Assembly (NCBI GenBank): GCA_963995505.1
Contig: OZ023184.1
Span: 6,448,001 to 6,512,000 of the forward strand
DNA: 64,000 nucleotides
Direction: 5' to 3'
DNA from: Hypericum androsaemum
Taxonomy: Eukaryota; Streptophyta; Magnoliopsida; Malpighiales; Hypericaceae
The notes under the pieces are model-generated. The model was not told where the DNA came from, did not search any database, and saw only the letters and a list, made by a program, of their open reading frames with translations. How positions within the stretch are numbered: the stretch's first letter is position 1; every line of letters begins with the position of its first letter. The position numbers and the translations under genes were made by a program. Below, one piece after another: positions 36,401 through 47,041 of the stretch.

Positions 36401-36575
36401 CTGGATGAGCATTCTCAGTGGGTGGTGACGTTGGCAGTATCCCCTCTCCCTAGGGTTCATTCACAGTAGCTGTCAGCGGGGGAGGAGGTAATGCATTTGT
36501 TTCTTCTAGTGCTCCTTCCAAACCTCCTCCTGAACCTTGTCCTTTTTCAGCCAATCTCCGGGTTTGTGGGGCCAT
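33476..36575 (-). pseudogene. Gypsy gag-start/pol polyprotein relic
   Basis: Minus strand from the ATG at 36573-36575: MAPQTRRLAEKGQGSGGG (gag N-terminus), an in-frame TAG, then directly NYKVTVCGRQL...GFDVILGMDWL, the C-terminal part of the protease. Most of gag, the CCHC knuckle and the protease DTG site are deleted. Reverse transcriptase follows: [12 protein letters not shown] near 35960, [26 protein letters not shown] near 35690, FIDDILVY near 35515. RNase H: LGLAEYYRKFVEGFSKIALP near 35270. Integrase: SVRDIRFMSKFW near 34110, where the usual catalytic Asp of SDRD is Val, and SERTIQTLEDMLRAC. The C-terminus ends FHVSMLWKY near 33500. Many stops and frameshifts; dead. Confidence 0.85.
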
Positions 36576-36708
36576 GTTCCTAGGTTTTCTACTGTCTATA
36601 GCAAAACTGACAAATGAGTCAAAAGTTGTTGCCCTTCAAAGTTTATGTGGTTTACTGAAACCGACAAATGATTTTTTTTTTTGAAAACTCATTTTATTGT
36701 CTTAGAAA

Positions 36709-36720
36709 GCTTTGATACCA
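36709..36720 (-). other. Primer-binding site of the gypsy element
   Basis: Minus-strand TGGTATCAAAGC, one mismatch from the initiator tRNA-Met site, 6 nt from the LTR. Confidence 0.75.
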
Positions 36721-38119
36721 TTAAGTTTTAACGCCCCAAAATTAGGCATGTCAACCGCCACGAGATAAATATCCCCGTAAGGCATCTTTTGTTCACCATA
36801 ATTTGAACACATCTTAAATCCAATTGACTATCTTAAAATAATGGAAGGTCTTTAAAAACAGTAATGAAATGTCTTCAATGCATGTCTTTGACTCTAGCTC
36901 TCACTCCTGGACCGCCCCCGACGTAACTAAGACAAAATAGCGTATTTTGCTGAGATTACGCAACTTAGTAAGCCGAACTCACACATAACAATTAACACAA
37001 CAATTACAAACAGAAACAGTTCATGCCATACGAAACATCACATTATTCCAGAAACAGAAACGACTCAACTTATGGCAAAGAATAGGCGAAACTCAGTAAG
37101 TGGACTAAATTAAAAACATAATGGTACCCACACAGAATCATAAATCAGAGATAGAGATTAATAGCACATAACAGAACAGAACTCTAGAGTCTACAAAAAT
37201 CATGACGGCAATCTTGTGGGGCAGATAAATACTCTTTCGTTCCCGCATTGCAGGCTCAGAAGACGAAAGAGCATCCCCTCTATGTGCCCAGAAAGTTCCT
37301 ACGCTCCCCGTCCATTCGAATCCACACACCTCAGATCATCCAGTAGCCTTTTATACAATGTGTGTAAGTCACGGAGCCCAGAAAGGCATAGAAATATTCT
37401 CGCATGCCAGACATAAAATCATGACGGAAATTCCGTGGGGCACTGATAAATACTCTTTTGTTCTTGCAATGTGGGCCCAGAAGATAAAAGAACATCCATC
37501 CACAAGCCCAGAAAGTCCATACGCTCCCCGTCCATTTGAATGCACACACCTCAAGTCACCCAATAGCCCTTTGTACGGTGTGTGTAAACCACGGGGCCCA
37601 TAAAGGCGTAGGAACATTCTCGTATTACAGAATAGATCAATGGACAGAACAGGACACAAAAAAGAACAGATACAATGACACAGACGGAATAATGGACAGA
37701 ACATAACACATGACAAAACAAAACCATGGATACAAATAAAACAACGAACAAAACAAAAACAACTACTAAATCAAACAGACGATTATCCACCAATTAATTC
37801 TACAGGCCGACAAATTGACATGAAACCAAGTTCATTGCATGAGTCGGTAACCTGTATACAACTGAGTGGACAAATCGATATCAAGTAACTTACCGCAGTG
37901 CAATACTGCGCCACCGAACATGTATAGTCATATAATATAATAATAGGTTAATGTCTACATATACATATACTAATCGCCTACTAGTAATGGCATAATATAA
38001 TATAGTAAATATAATATAACACATATATTGCAGTAGGGTTCAACACGAATACCACATACTAGTATCGACCACATGGCGTAGATACGTCTCCAGCAGCAGG
38101 GTTCATAGCATGATAGGGA

Positions 38120-38368
38120 TGTTATGATTCTAATTGGATCCTAATCGTGATTAGGGTTACAAAAAGTAGATTGGGGAAGAAAGGGAAGAAGGGGAAGAAG
38201 AAGAGAAAGATAGAAGGAAAGGAACGACCCTTTTCAATAGGTTTGGTATCAAGATATCAGAAAGATCCCTAAGAGTTCTCTCTTATCCTATTTATACATC
38301 ATACGACCTATTACAATTCAATCACCTAAAGACTTCTATTATTTTTATTGCGTCCTGAGATCATAACA
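38120..38368 (-). repeat. 3' LTR of the nested element
   Basis: 249 bp. It contains a purine-rich run (38160-38220) missing from the other LTR. Confidence 0.8.
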
Positions 38369-38494
38369 ACTTCCCCCACAACGAGAACCTTGTCCTCAAG
38401 GTTCAAGGCACTTTAAAATTTGCAACTCGAGCTTGCATAACAACACACCATGAAACTTCTTGTTAGAAGCCAAATCATTAACTCGGAACCGCCA

Positions 38495-39166
38495 TCAGGG
38501 CCAGAATGTCCAGAATTGCTGCTGAATTTCGTGTTGTGAGCACTCAAACATCAACTTCTGAGGCATGAACATCACAGGGACATTCCCAGATTGCAAACTT
38601 GAAGACATAAACCAATCTGTAGTTGCACAAACTGCTTCAAGAAGTTGCAGAGTTGCATAACTTTGAAGACACGCGGCAAGAGATGAATCTGCAACCACCT
38701 GCAGATTCATGGTCTGCAACATTGCAGCGAAATTTGGCTGCTGTAAAAGTGCAGCAAAAGAAAATTCTACATCAACTTGAAGGTCGGTAATAGCAGGTAC
38801 CCACGTTGTGCTTGCATTAGCTATCAAGTCACTATCTCCAACAGATGTGGTAGCAAAAACCTGGGTGTCATAAACCCCAAATCGTTGCTGGATTTCTTGA
38901 ACCCAAAACTTCACAACCTTCCTGCTGCCACCAACAACTTGATCAAGCTCATAATCAATCCAACCCGAGCCAACACAAGGTCCAACTTTTGCCTTCTTAG
39001 TCATAACAATTTCGTTATTATCACGAACAAAAACCTCACCGTTAGAAGTTTCTACTACCTTAAACTCAATCATATCTGATGACTCCATAAATTGTCCATT
39101 CGCAAAGTTAGCAACGTCCACCACTTCATTACATGTGACCATACCATCAATCAAATTTTCCTTCAT
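38495..39166 (-). CDS. Nested-element open frame 3, unknown function
   Basis: 223 codons, MKENLIDGMVTCNEVVDVAN at the start. Its ATG overlaps the TGA of the preceding frame by 4 nt (39163-39166). The middle reads GPCVGSGWIDYELDQVVGGS and KVVKFWVQEIQQRFGVYD; the C-terminal half is Leu/Gln/Ala-rich (FAALLQQPNFAAMLQT, ECSQHEIQQQFWTFWP). No domain recognised, no signal peptide or membrane helix. Its uninterrupted length in a transposon suggests recent coding function, possibly as the C-terminal part of a longer gag-like protein reached by frameshifting, or a captured host sequence. I do not assign a function. Confidence 0.45.
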   Translation of the reverse strand: MKENLIDGMVTCNEVVDVANFANGQFMESSDMIEFKVVETSNGEVFVRDNNEIVMTKKAKVGPCVGSGWIDYELDQVVGGSRKVVKFWVQEIQQRFGVYDTQVFATTSVGDSDLIANASTTWVPAITDLQVDVEFSFAALLQQPNFAAMLQTMNLQVVADSSLAACLQSYATLQLLEAVCATTDWFMSSSLQSGNVPVMFMPQKLMFECSQHEIQQQFWTFWP

Positions 39167-40140
39167 GTAATAAATTGCAATCTTGTTTGCTTGGCAAAGA
39201 AGTCTCCAATAGTTACGTTTCCAGTTGTGTAGGTGCCAAGAGGCTTCCTTACAACAGCATCAAATTCACAACCATGTGCTTTAGCTCCTGATTCAGTTTC
39301 ATGAAGCTGTACTGAAGTTGTTAAGGTATCCCTTTTTAAGTTCACAAGCTTTCTTGAAGTTGTTAGATCCTTAAGAATGGTCCCTCCTTGATGCAATATA
39401 ACCTCCTTTGTGCGCAACCGTCCAGCCTCAAGAGATGCACCTTTCCGAACCGACAAGTATTCCTGAAGTCGAAGCTGCAATTTGGTATCCTCAAAAGCCT
39501 GCTCCTTGGTAGGTTGGGTCTCACCTACCAACAAATGGACATCTCTATTTTTATTGGCTGCCTCAAAGTCTCCTGTACTCGAAAGCATTAAGCTCAGCAC
39601 TTTGCACATGCTCAAAAATAGCTCACGAAGTTGTTTTTGGGAAGCCAAAGAAAATGTTTTTCCAAGTTGCAAGTCAGACCCTGCTTTGCATGCATTAACT
39701 TCATAAGTTGTTCCCAATTCATTTTGCCACCAAAAGAAGACCAAATCAGTGACTTTCTTCTTAAGAATCTCCTTGTCCAATTTCATAGCAAATATGCCAA
39801 TCAATTTCACAGCAAGTATACCAGCACCATTGAGAAAAGTAACAACTTCCCAAGGAACATCAACTGCAAGTTTCCTCTGCTCCTTAACCTTCCTTTTCAA
39901 GTTCTTATGGTGCGTTCCCAATATTGGGAACTTGTCAATTCTCCGCAACAATCCATGAGATTCAATGTCCACACAAATCTTGGCGAACATCTTGAAGGTC
40001 TCAAAGTAGCAATGAGACATCTTCAATTTCTCGAATTTCCGCACATATTTTTTGACTAAACCCGCATGCTTCACTTGGTTTAATTCCGTGCTTGACATAA
40101 CAAAGAAATCATATCTTGTATCTCCAATTCTTGAATTCAA
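39163..40140 (-). CDS. Nested-element open frame 2, weakly gag-like
   Basis: About 325 codons without a stop. The start is unclear: 40140 would need a TTG codon, and reading may continue from the frame upstream by a shift. Near its N-terminus, STELNQVKHAGLVKKYVRKF followed by EKLKMSH resembles the retrotransposon gag pattern LxQxGxVxxYVxxFxxL, which supports a capsid-like origin. The rest contains EVVTFLNGAGILAVKLIGIF and a long Lys/Glu-rich helix-prone part. No zinc knuckle. This is the best candidate for a gag-derived protein in the element. Confidence 0.45.
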   Translation of the reverse strand: MNSRIGDTRYDFFVMSSTELNQVKHAGLVKKYVRKFEKLKMSHCYFETFKMFAKICVDIESHGLLRRIDKFPILGTHHKNLKRKVKEQRKLAVDVPWEVVTFLNGAGILAVKLIGIFAMKLDKEILKKKVTDLVFFWWQNELGTTYEVNACKAGSDLQLGKTFSLASQKQLRELFLSMCKVLSLMLSSTGDFEAANKNRDVHLLVGETQPTKEQAFEDTKLQLRLQEYLSVRKGASLEAGRLRTKEVILHQGGTILKDLTTSRKLVNLKRDTLTTSVQLHETESGAKAHGCEFDAVVRKPLGTYTTGNVTIGDFFAKQTRLQFIT

Positions 40141-40949
40141 TGCGTCAAAAATTTATACGACCTCGCTCCTTCATTATTCACATCAAAAGTTACAAACCCT
40201 AGATCAAGCTTTTCTTCAAGAATCTTTGCAGCTAAACCCACGTTTCTCTCCTCGTGGACACGGTTATTCAAGAATTGCTTCTCACCTTTCATCACCCACG
40301 CACACGGGCTGAATCCAGAAAACAAAGGGATTCCTAACCATGGAAGCGAGCAAGTTCTATGGTTTACCTCTTGGAGTCGTTCTTGAAAGCTAGAATGTTG
40401 TTTTGGAACCTCGTCTCGCTCACTCCGCAGATTGCGTGTTTCAAGACCCACCTGAGATCCATTGCGCCTCCCGTCATCCACCATCTGAGGAAGGTCATGA
40501 GGAAGCAGGAACAAGTCCTCTTCCGCCACATCGCCTTTCGCTGGACCATTAGGCGTCATCGAAACATCGACCGTCCCCCTATGCGAACCACTACAATCCT
40601 CTTTTTCCACCGTCTGGGGTAAGTCTTGAGGCAACGGCAACAAAGGAGGCTCCTTTTCCTCCTCAACTCCATTCCCTTCCGTAACGTTCATGGCCTTAAC
40701 CGCGTCAAGAATCCAATCTAACTTTTTGTCCCATTCATCAAACTTTTTATTCCAACGAGTCCCCATCTCAGTCATCCTCTGTGAAAAATTATCGCCAAAC
40801 ACCTCGGCCCCTTTTTGAGGCCCTTCCATTTGTCGTCGGTGTTGCTCGCCTTTCCCCTCAAGAACCCTAATTTGTCGTGTATGCCCAAGAACCTGTTTCG
40901 GTTCCCGAAAATACTCAGAAGGCGAGAGATGCTCCCACCCGTAAGCCAT
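40137..40949 (-). CDS. Nested-element open frame 1, unknown function
   Basis: 270 codons from the ATG at 40947-40949, 25 nt from the primer site, which is the normal place for a gag start. It begins MAYGWEHLSPSEYFREPKQV. A coiled-coil-prone stretch (RMTEMGTRWNKKFDEWDKKL, about residues 58-77) is followed by a Glu/Pro-rich region with two similar modules (LLPLPQDLPQTVE and LFLLPHDLPQMVD). No enzyme motif. It ends at 40137 in a different frame from the next one, 4 nt overlapping. Probably the N-terminal part of the element's structural protein. Confidence 0.5.
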   Translation of the reverse strand: MAYGWEHLSPSEYFREPKQVLGHTRQIRVLEGKGEQHRRQMEGPQKGAEVFGDNFSQRMTEMGTRWNKKFDEWDKKLDWILDAVKAMNVTEGNGVEEEKEPPLLPLPQDLPQTVEKEDCSGSHRGTVDVSMTPNGPAKGDVAEEDLFLLPHDLPQMVDDGRRNGSQVGLETRNLRSERDEVPKQHSSFQERLQEVNHRTCSLPWLGIPLFSGFSPCAWVMKGEKQFLNNRVHEERNVGLAAKILEEKLDLGFVTFDVNNEGARSYKFLTH

Positions 40950-40974
40950 AACGACGTTTCCGAGAATCGTACGG

Positions 40975-41027
40975 CTCTGATACCACTTGTTATGATTCTA
41001 ATTGGATCCTAACAAGTGGTATCAGAG
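40975..41027. repeat. 18-bp perfect inverted repeat across the LTR/primer-site junction
   Basis: CTCTGATACCACTTGTTA at 40975-40992 (primer site plus LTR end) and its exact reverse complement at 41010-41027, inside the LTR, separated by 17 bp. The other LTR of the element has unrelated purine-rich sequence at this place. Confidence 0.9.
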
Positions 41028-41190
41028 AAAGATACGAGGAAAGGAACGACCCTTTTCAATAGGTTTGGTGTCAAGATATCAGAATGATCCCCAAGAGTTC
41101 TCTCTTATCCTATTTATACATCATACGACCTATTACAATTCAATCACCTCAAGACTTCTATTATTTCTATTGCGTCTTGAGATCATAACA
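40988..41190 (-). repeat. 5' LTR of the nested element
   Basis: 203 bp. Compared with 38120-38368, a purine-rich stretch of about 75 bp is replaced by the inverted primer-site copy. Confidence 0.8.
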
Positions 41191-41633
41191 TAGGATTCAT
41201 ATGAATAATCAATATACTTTAACCGTATGAAATCCAAACAGAAGAGATCACCCAGGTTCATGAAAATCATACGGCAAGATGAGATTCGAACTTACCTCAG
41301 CCTCTACGATGACTATTTTTGTTAATCTTGTATCCTCTACTCCTTGATATCTCCCTTGAGATCCCTAGAATCTCGTGGTGTCAGGTCGCCTTCAACTTCG
41401 TCCGTCTTGATCATATTTTCCGCCTTAGCAGAGCCAAAATTGTGTTTAAGAGGGGTAGGGGGTTGGTAAGGTTTCTGAAAATTTCTGGGGTCGGTAAGGT
41501 TTCTGTAGGTTTCTTTTTATAGGCAAAAATTCTAGAGTTTGCCAAATTATATTGTGATGCCAAATGACTTGGTAAATTAGAGATTACTCCCCACATAATT
41601 CAGAATTTCTATTTTGGTTTCCTATTCTTTACA

Positions 41634-41742
41634 GTATATGTTTAGGCGATAATTAGTGCTTATAGCACTATTAGGTGTAGTGCACTACGTGCACATTGGC
41701 GTAGCCTTTTGATAGGTAATAATACTTTATTTATTTAAAAAA
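41634..41742 (+). other. LINE-like 3' tail with poly(A)
   Basis: Continues the sequence interrupted by the gypsy insertion at 30714. TAGTGCACTACGTGCAC, TAGCC and a TTTATTTATTTAAAAAAA end resemble plant LINE 3' termini on the plus strand. 41743-42064 beyond it has no recognisable gene. Confidence 0.4.
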
Positions 41743-42069
41743 ATCGGCACTATATCCTTTTTGCCTATCACTCCATCAACTTGCTGCCTAGCAGAATCAT
41801 TGATGAGAATTCCCAACAAATAACACTTTAAGATTGTTGTAATAAAAGATGGGGATAAAACCTGATTATTGAGTGTTAGATTAATTGGACTCAAACCAAA
41901 ACTTGAAACTCTGAAATAATCATGATGAATCTTCGACAGATAGCTTTGCCACAACTTCGGTAGCAACTTCCAGTTAACATGGATGACTATACCCGTTGCT
42001 TCTTTGTCACCTAAACTTCTGTAACCATTTTCTTTGCAATAAGAAAATAAGAACTAATTAATTGAATGT

Positions 42070-43121
42070 TGTTGGATTTGTGAATGAGCCCAAAGTAGAA
42101 AGGCCCAAAGTGGGAGGCCCAAAAGGGAAATGAAAAGTGCAATCCCACATTGGAAAGTGGCACCAACATTTCCTAATTTATAAGGAGAAACTTCTTGTTG
42201 ACTAGGAAATAAGTTGACCACCTGGAAGGAAAGCCAACTCGGACCGCGACGAGGATGGTGCTACACCATCCGAGCACGAGCACGAGCACGTGCGTGCGCG
42301 TGGCGCATTGGACGCAGGTCGCAATGGGCGCTTTGTGGCGCACTTGGCACTTCGCGCGAGGAGCCTTAAGTATTTTGCCCGAGTCCGGAGAGAGCTGCGT
42401 AGCTACCGAAGTGACGAGGGGCTGCGAGCGCCTTCCAGGATGACCACCGAAGAGGCACGAAGGGCTGGAACATTCCGAAAATTTCCAGACATACGAAGGG
42501 GTGCGACGAGACTGGATAAGGCTGACTTCCGAAGGGACACGAAGGGCCCTATAGACAGGCAGCAAGGATTATCCAGAAAGACCTCCGAAGAGACACGACC
42601 GTTCAGACAGCCAACGCCAACGGACGCATCTCCTCCAGCCTATAAATAGGCCTGCCCCCTTGCCATTTAATCCAGACATACGAAAGGGTGCGACGAGACT
42701 GGATAAGGCTGACTTCCGAAGGGACACGAAGGGCCCTATAGACAGGCAGCAAGGATTATCCAGAAAGACCTCCGAAGAGACACGACCCTCCTCCAGCCTA
42801 TAAATAGGCCTGCCTCCTTGCCATTTAATCCATCCCAGCAGCAAGTGCATCCATAAGCATTGTTGTCTTCTTCTCTCCCCCCGTTTTTCACTTACAATAG
42901 TCCGAAAATTTTGGGTATATAAGGGTTCGCCCGAAAGTTTTGAGATACGTGTGCAACGTTCTTGGAAATGCCCGAACAGTCATTGTATCTTGGGGACGAT
43001 TACCGTAGCCCGTACCGCACTGAAATATACGGGGCAATCTCGTCTTACAGAGAAAGTGTCCAACACTTGCCTCGACTGCCGTAGATCCTAATCAAGTACA
43101 CCGAACCCTCCGATCACAACA
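42070..43121 (+). repeat. 5' LTR of copia B
   Basis: 1052 bp. A segment of about 187 bp (42485-42671) is tandemly repeated from 42672 onward, the second unit lacking about 30 bp; each unit carries the TATA box CTATAAATAGG. The 3' LTR has only one unit. Confidence 0.85.
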
Positions 43122-43149
43122 ATCGTAAGACGAGATCGTGTACTTGAAG

Positions 43150-43983
43150 ATGGCATGGTCAAGCACCGTACCAATGCCAGCGGTCCCGGGAACTGTCCAC
43201 ATCGAAAGGCCGGCCAAGTTCAACGGTACCGAGTTCAAGAGGTGGCAACAGAAGATGATGTTCTATCTGACCACGCTCATCCTAGTTCGGTTCCTGAAAG
43301 AGAAAGCACCGAAGATAGCGGAAAATGAGACGAATCAACAGAAGATCAACGCTCTCGAAGCGTGGAGTCACAGCGATTTCCTGTACCGGAACTACGTCCT
43401 GAATGGACTAGACGACACGCTCTACAACATCTACGCGGTAGCCAAGACCGCTAAGGAGCTGTGGAGTTCACTCGAGAAGAAGTACAAAACGGAGGATGCC
43501 GGGAAGAAGAAATTCATCGTCAGACGATTCCTCGACTTCAAGATGGTGGACTCCAAGAAGGTCATCGGCCAAATGCAGGAGTTACAGCTGATCCTTCATG
43601 AGATCCAAGCCGAAGGGATGCAACTCAGCGAGTCCTTCCAAGTAGCTGCGATGATCGAGAAGCTCCCCCCGCTCTAGAAGGACTTCAAGAGCTACCTCAA
43701 GCACAAGAGGAAGGACATGGGCCTAGAAGACCTGATAGTGAGACTTAGGATCGAGGAAGACAACCGAAAGTCTGAAGTCAAGCAAGGCAAGGCCAACTCT
43801 GAGAATATCGTGCACCTCGCCGAGGGAAAAGGTGGCAAGAAGAGGAAGAAGTCTGGGGATAAGCAGGAGAAGCAAGAGCCCAAGAAGAAAAAGAATAAGA
43901 AGATCAAGGGCGGCTGCTACAACTGCGGCAAACCCGGCCACATGGCTAAGGACTGTCGCCAGCCAAAAAAGGACGACCAATGA
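43150..43983 (+). pseudogene. Copia B gag with CCHC knuckle
   Basis: ATG at 43150. The copia gag core ([48 protein letters not shown]) forms the virus-like particle shell; CYNCGKPGHMAKDC (about 43915-43956) is the nucleocapsid zinc knuckle. A TAG at 43675-43677, where relatives usually have Trp, splits it; reading continues in the same frame (KDFKSYLKHKRKDMGLEDL) to a TGA at 43981-43983. Lys-rich linker before the knuckle. Confidence 0.9.
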
Positions 43984-44013
43984 AAGACTAACCTGGCTGA
44001 AGACTTATCTCAA

Positions 44014-47000
44014 ATGGATCTGTCAGCCGTGGTGTTTGAAGCTAACCTGGTGGACAATCCGAGAGAGTGGTTCGTGGACACTGGAGCTACCCACCACATC
44101 TGCTCGGACAAGGAGATGTTCTCGAGCTATATCCCGATCACCGGCCGAAAGCTGTTCATGGGAAACTTCGCAACATCCAAGATCGTCGGTCTGGGTAAGG
44201 TGGTCCTGAAGCTGACCTCAGGAAAGGAGCTGACCCTCAAGAATGTGCTGCATGTCCCGGACATCCGCAAGAACTTAGTTTCTGGCTCACTGTTAAGCAA
44301 AGCCGATCTTAAGCTTGTATTTAAGGCTGATAAGTTTGTACTGACCAAAGCGGGTCAATTCATAGGAAAGGGTTATCTAGAAAAGGGGTTGTTTAAGATG
44401 AATGTAATAACTGTACATCGCACCTTTAACGGTAAAAATAAAGTTAACGCTTCTTCTTACTTGGCCGAGTGTTCTAATTTATGGCATGGTAGATTAGGAT
44501 ACGTAAATTTAAACTTGCTAAGAAAGTTAGTAAGTTTAAAATTATTACCGCATCTAGAGTTCAACCCATCTGATAAATGTGAAGTATGTGTGGAGGCTAA
44601 AATGACCAAAGCACCTTTCCATTCGGTGGAAAGAAATACTACGCCTTTAGAGTTAATTCATATGGACACTTGCGATATGAAATACGTGCAAACTAAAGGC
44701 GGAAAGAAATACTTCATCATGTTTATCGATGACTGCATAAGATATTGTTACGTATATCTCCTAAAGGGTAAAGACGAAGCTCTTGGTGCCTTTAAGAGAT
44801 ATAAGAATGAGGTTGACAATCAACTCAGCGTGAAAATCAAAATGGTTCGAAGTAATCGAGGGGGAGAATATGTAGCTCTGTTTGATGAACTCTGTCAAGA
44901 ACATGGCATTATTTATCAGACGACTGCTCCATACTCACCTAAATCGAATGGCGTAGCTGAACACAAAAATCGAACTCTTAAGGAGATGATGAACGCTATG
45001 TTGATTAGCTCGGGCTTACCCCAGAACATGTGGAGGGAAGCTGTGCTCTCAGCTAACCACATTCTAAATAAGTTGTCACACAAGAAAAGGGATAAAACCC
45101 CATATGAACTGTGGAAAGGAAGGAAGCCTTCCTACGGTTACCTTAAAGTGTGGGGGTGCCTAGCAAAGGTCAAAGTACCTAAGCCTAAGCAGGTAAGAAT
45201 AGGACCCAAGATCATTGATTGCATCTTTATCGGATATGCGCAAAATAGTAGTGGTTATCGATTTTTGGTGCATAAATCTGAAAATCTTGAGATAAATACG
45301 GGAATGGTCATAGAATCAAGGAACGCAACGTTCTTTGAGAATAGCTTTCCTAATAAGGAAAGAAAGGAAGAAAGTCCAAAGAAAAGGGCTCACGAGACTA
45401 CGCAAGGGTCAAATCAGGAAGATGATGAACCTAGACGCAGTAAACGGACGAAGGTAACTGAATTCTTTGGTCTGGATTATCTAACCTATGCGTTAGAAGA
45501 TGAACCCAGGACAATCCAAGAGGCATTGTCCAGTCCAGATGCTCCTCTCTGGAAGGAAGCTATCAATAGTGAGATAGAATCCATTATGCAAAACCACACG
45601 TGAGAAATCGTGGATCTCCCACCGGGCTGCAAACCTTTGGGATGCAGGTGGATCCTAAAAAGGAAATACAAAGCTGATAGATCAATCGACAAATACAAAG
45701 CTCGATTGGTAGCTAAGGGGTTCAAACAGAAGGAGGGACATGATTTCTTTGACACGTATTCACCAGTCACAAGAATCACATCAATTAGAGTACTCATAGC
45801 TGTTGCAGTACTCTATAACCTCGAGATCTACCAAATGGACGTAAAAATAGCTTTTCTAAATGGAGAACTGGAAGAGGAGATATACATGGAGCAACCTGAA
45901 GGGTTTGTGGCTCCCGGTCAAGAGCATAAAGTGTGTCGGCTAGTCAAGTTACTATACGGGCTAAAACAAGCGCCGAAACAGTGGCACGAGAAATTTGACA
46001 GAACAATGCTGTCGAATGGATTTAAGATCAATGAGTGCGATAAATGTGTTTATATTAAGGGCACACCTGGAGCTTACGTAATTGTATGTCTCTACGTAGA
46101 TGACTTACTAATTATGGGAAGCAATAAAGAGGTTATTGTGAAAACTAAGAACATGTTAAAGAACCACTTTGACATGAAAGATATGGGTCTGGCAGACGTC
46201 ATACTAGGAATAAAAATCTCTAGGAAAGCTAACAAAATTATCTTGACGTAATCCCACTACGTGGAAAGCGTGCTCAAGAAATTTGAAGCTTTTGACAAAC
46301 CTCCGGTTAAGACTCCAGTAGATTTGAATCTACACTTAGCTAAGAATCGAGGGGACCCAGTATCTCAACTGAAGTATGTGCAAACTATCGGGAGCTTGAT
46401 GTATTTAACAAACTACACACGTCCCGATATTGCGTACTCAGTTAGTAAGCTTAGTAGATTCACAAGTAATCCAGGGAAGGATCACTGGCTAGCTCTGGAA
46501 AGGGTTTTACGGTATTTAAAACATACCATAAACTATATCATACATTATGCTAAATATCCAGCTGTATTAGAAAGATACAGTGAAGCAAACTGGATATCAG
46601 ATACTAAGGACTCCAAATCTACGAGTGGATACGTGTTCACCATAGGAGGAGGAGCTGTGTCTTGGAAGTCCTCTAAACAAACATGCATAGCTCGATCCAC
46701 CATGGAGTCGGAGTTTATAGCACTAGACAAAGCTGGGGAAGAAGCTGAATGGCTCAGAAACTTCCTAGAGGATATTCTGTACTGGAGCAAACTGGTTCCT
46801 CCCGTATTGATACATTGTGATAGCATGTCTACAATCGGGAGAGCACAAAGTACAATGTACAACGGAAAGTCTCGACATATCCATCAGAGACAATACCGTT
46901 AGACAGTTGATCTCTAGTGGGGTGATCACCATTAATTACGTAAAGTTCAAGGACAACTTAGCTGATCCTTTTACGAAAGGAATCAATAGAGATCAAATGT

Positions 47001-47041
47001 ACAATGCAGTAAGGGGAATGAGATTAAAATCCACACACTAA
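44014..47041 (+). pseudogene. Copia B pol (protease, integrase, reverse transcriptase, RNase H)
   Basis: Same frame as gag. Protease [12 protein letters not shown] (44068-44103). Pre-integrase LWHGRLG and [15 protein letters not shown]. Integrase core HMDTCD, then RSNRGGEY where the family has Asp in place of this Asn, and [11 protein letters not shown] with the Glu; the N means a lost catalytic Asp. [13 protein letters not shown] closes the integrase. A TGA at 45601-45603 interrupts before EIVDLPPGCKPLG. Reverse transcriptase: KARLVAKGFKQKEG, MDVKIAFLNGELEEEIYMEQ, CLYVDDLLIMGSN. A TAA at 46249-46251, then RNase [52 protein letters not shown] frameshift near 46885 precedes the end DNLADPFTKGINRDQMYNAV at 47041. 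Confidence 0.92.

Larger units (their letters stand above)
38120..41190 (-). mobile_element. Nested non-autonomous LTR retrotransposon, 3.07 kb
   Basis: Short LTRs 38120-38368 and 40988-41190 with TG...CA ends, primer site TGGTATCAGAGC (minus, 40974-40985) and a polypurine tract (GTGGGGGAAG in minus sense, 38369-38380). Flanks TAGGGA (38114-38119) and TAGGA (41191-41195) look like a slightly altered target duplication. The LTR has a TATAAATAGG TATA box (minus, near 41110-41120). The interior holds three open frames but no protease, reverse transcriptase or integrase, so it must move with help. Intact frames and a nested position suggest it is among the younger insertions. Confidence 0.8.
30715..41633 (-). 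mobile_element. Ty3/gypsy retrotransposon, Del/Tekay type, with nested insertion
   Basis: LTRs 30715-33213 and 36727-41633 (the latter enlarged by a nested element), exact target duplication GTATA at 30710-30714 and 41634-41638, Met-type primer site and polypurine tract on the minus strand. Pol sequence (VFLKMSPT, KGKLSPRYIGPYDIIEQI, HNVFHVSMLWKY) is typical of the Del/Tekay chromovirus group, as are long LTRs. Gag and the protease active site are deleted and pol has many stops and frameshifts. Confidence 0.9.
36727..41633 (-). repeat. 5' LTR of the gypsy element, split by a nested element
   Basis: Homologous to 30715-33213 in 36727-38119 and 41191-41633. The nested retrotransposon occupies 38120-41190. 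The end near 36727 has lost the canonical terminal TG. Confidence 0.85.

Noticed and set aside
38777..41012. Plus-strand frames over the nested element
   Set aside because: They are shorter shadows of the three longer minus-strand frames, which agree with primer site and polypurine tract.
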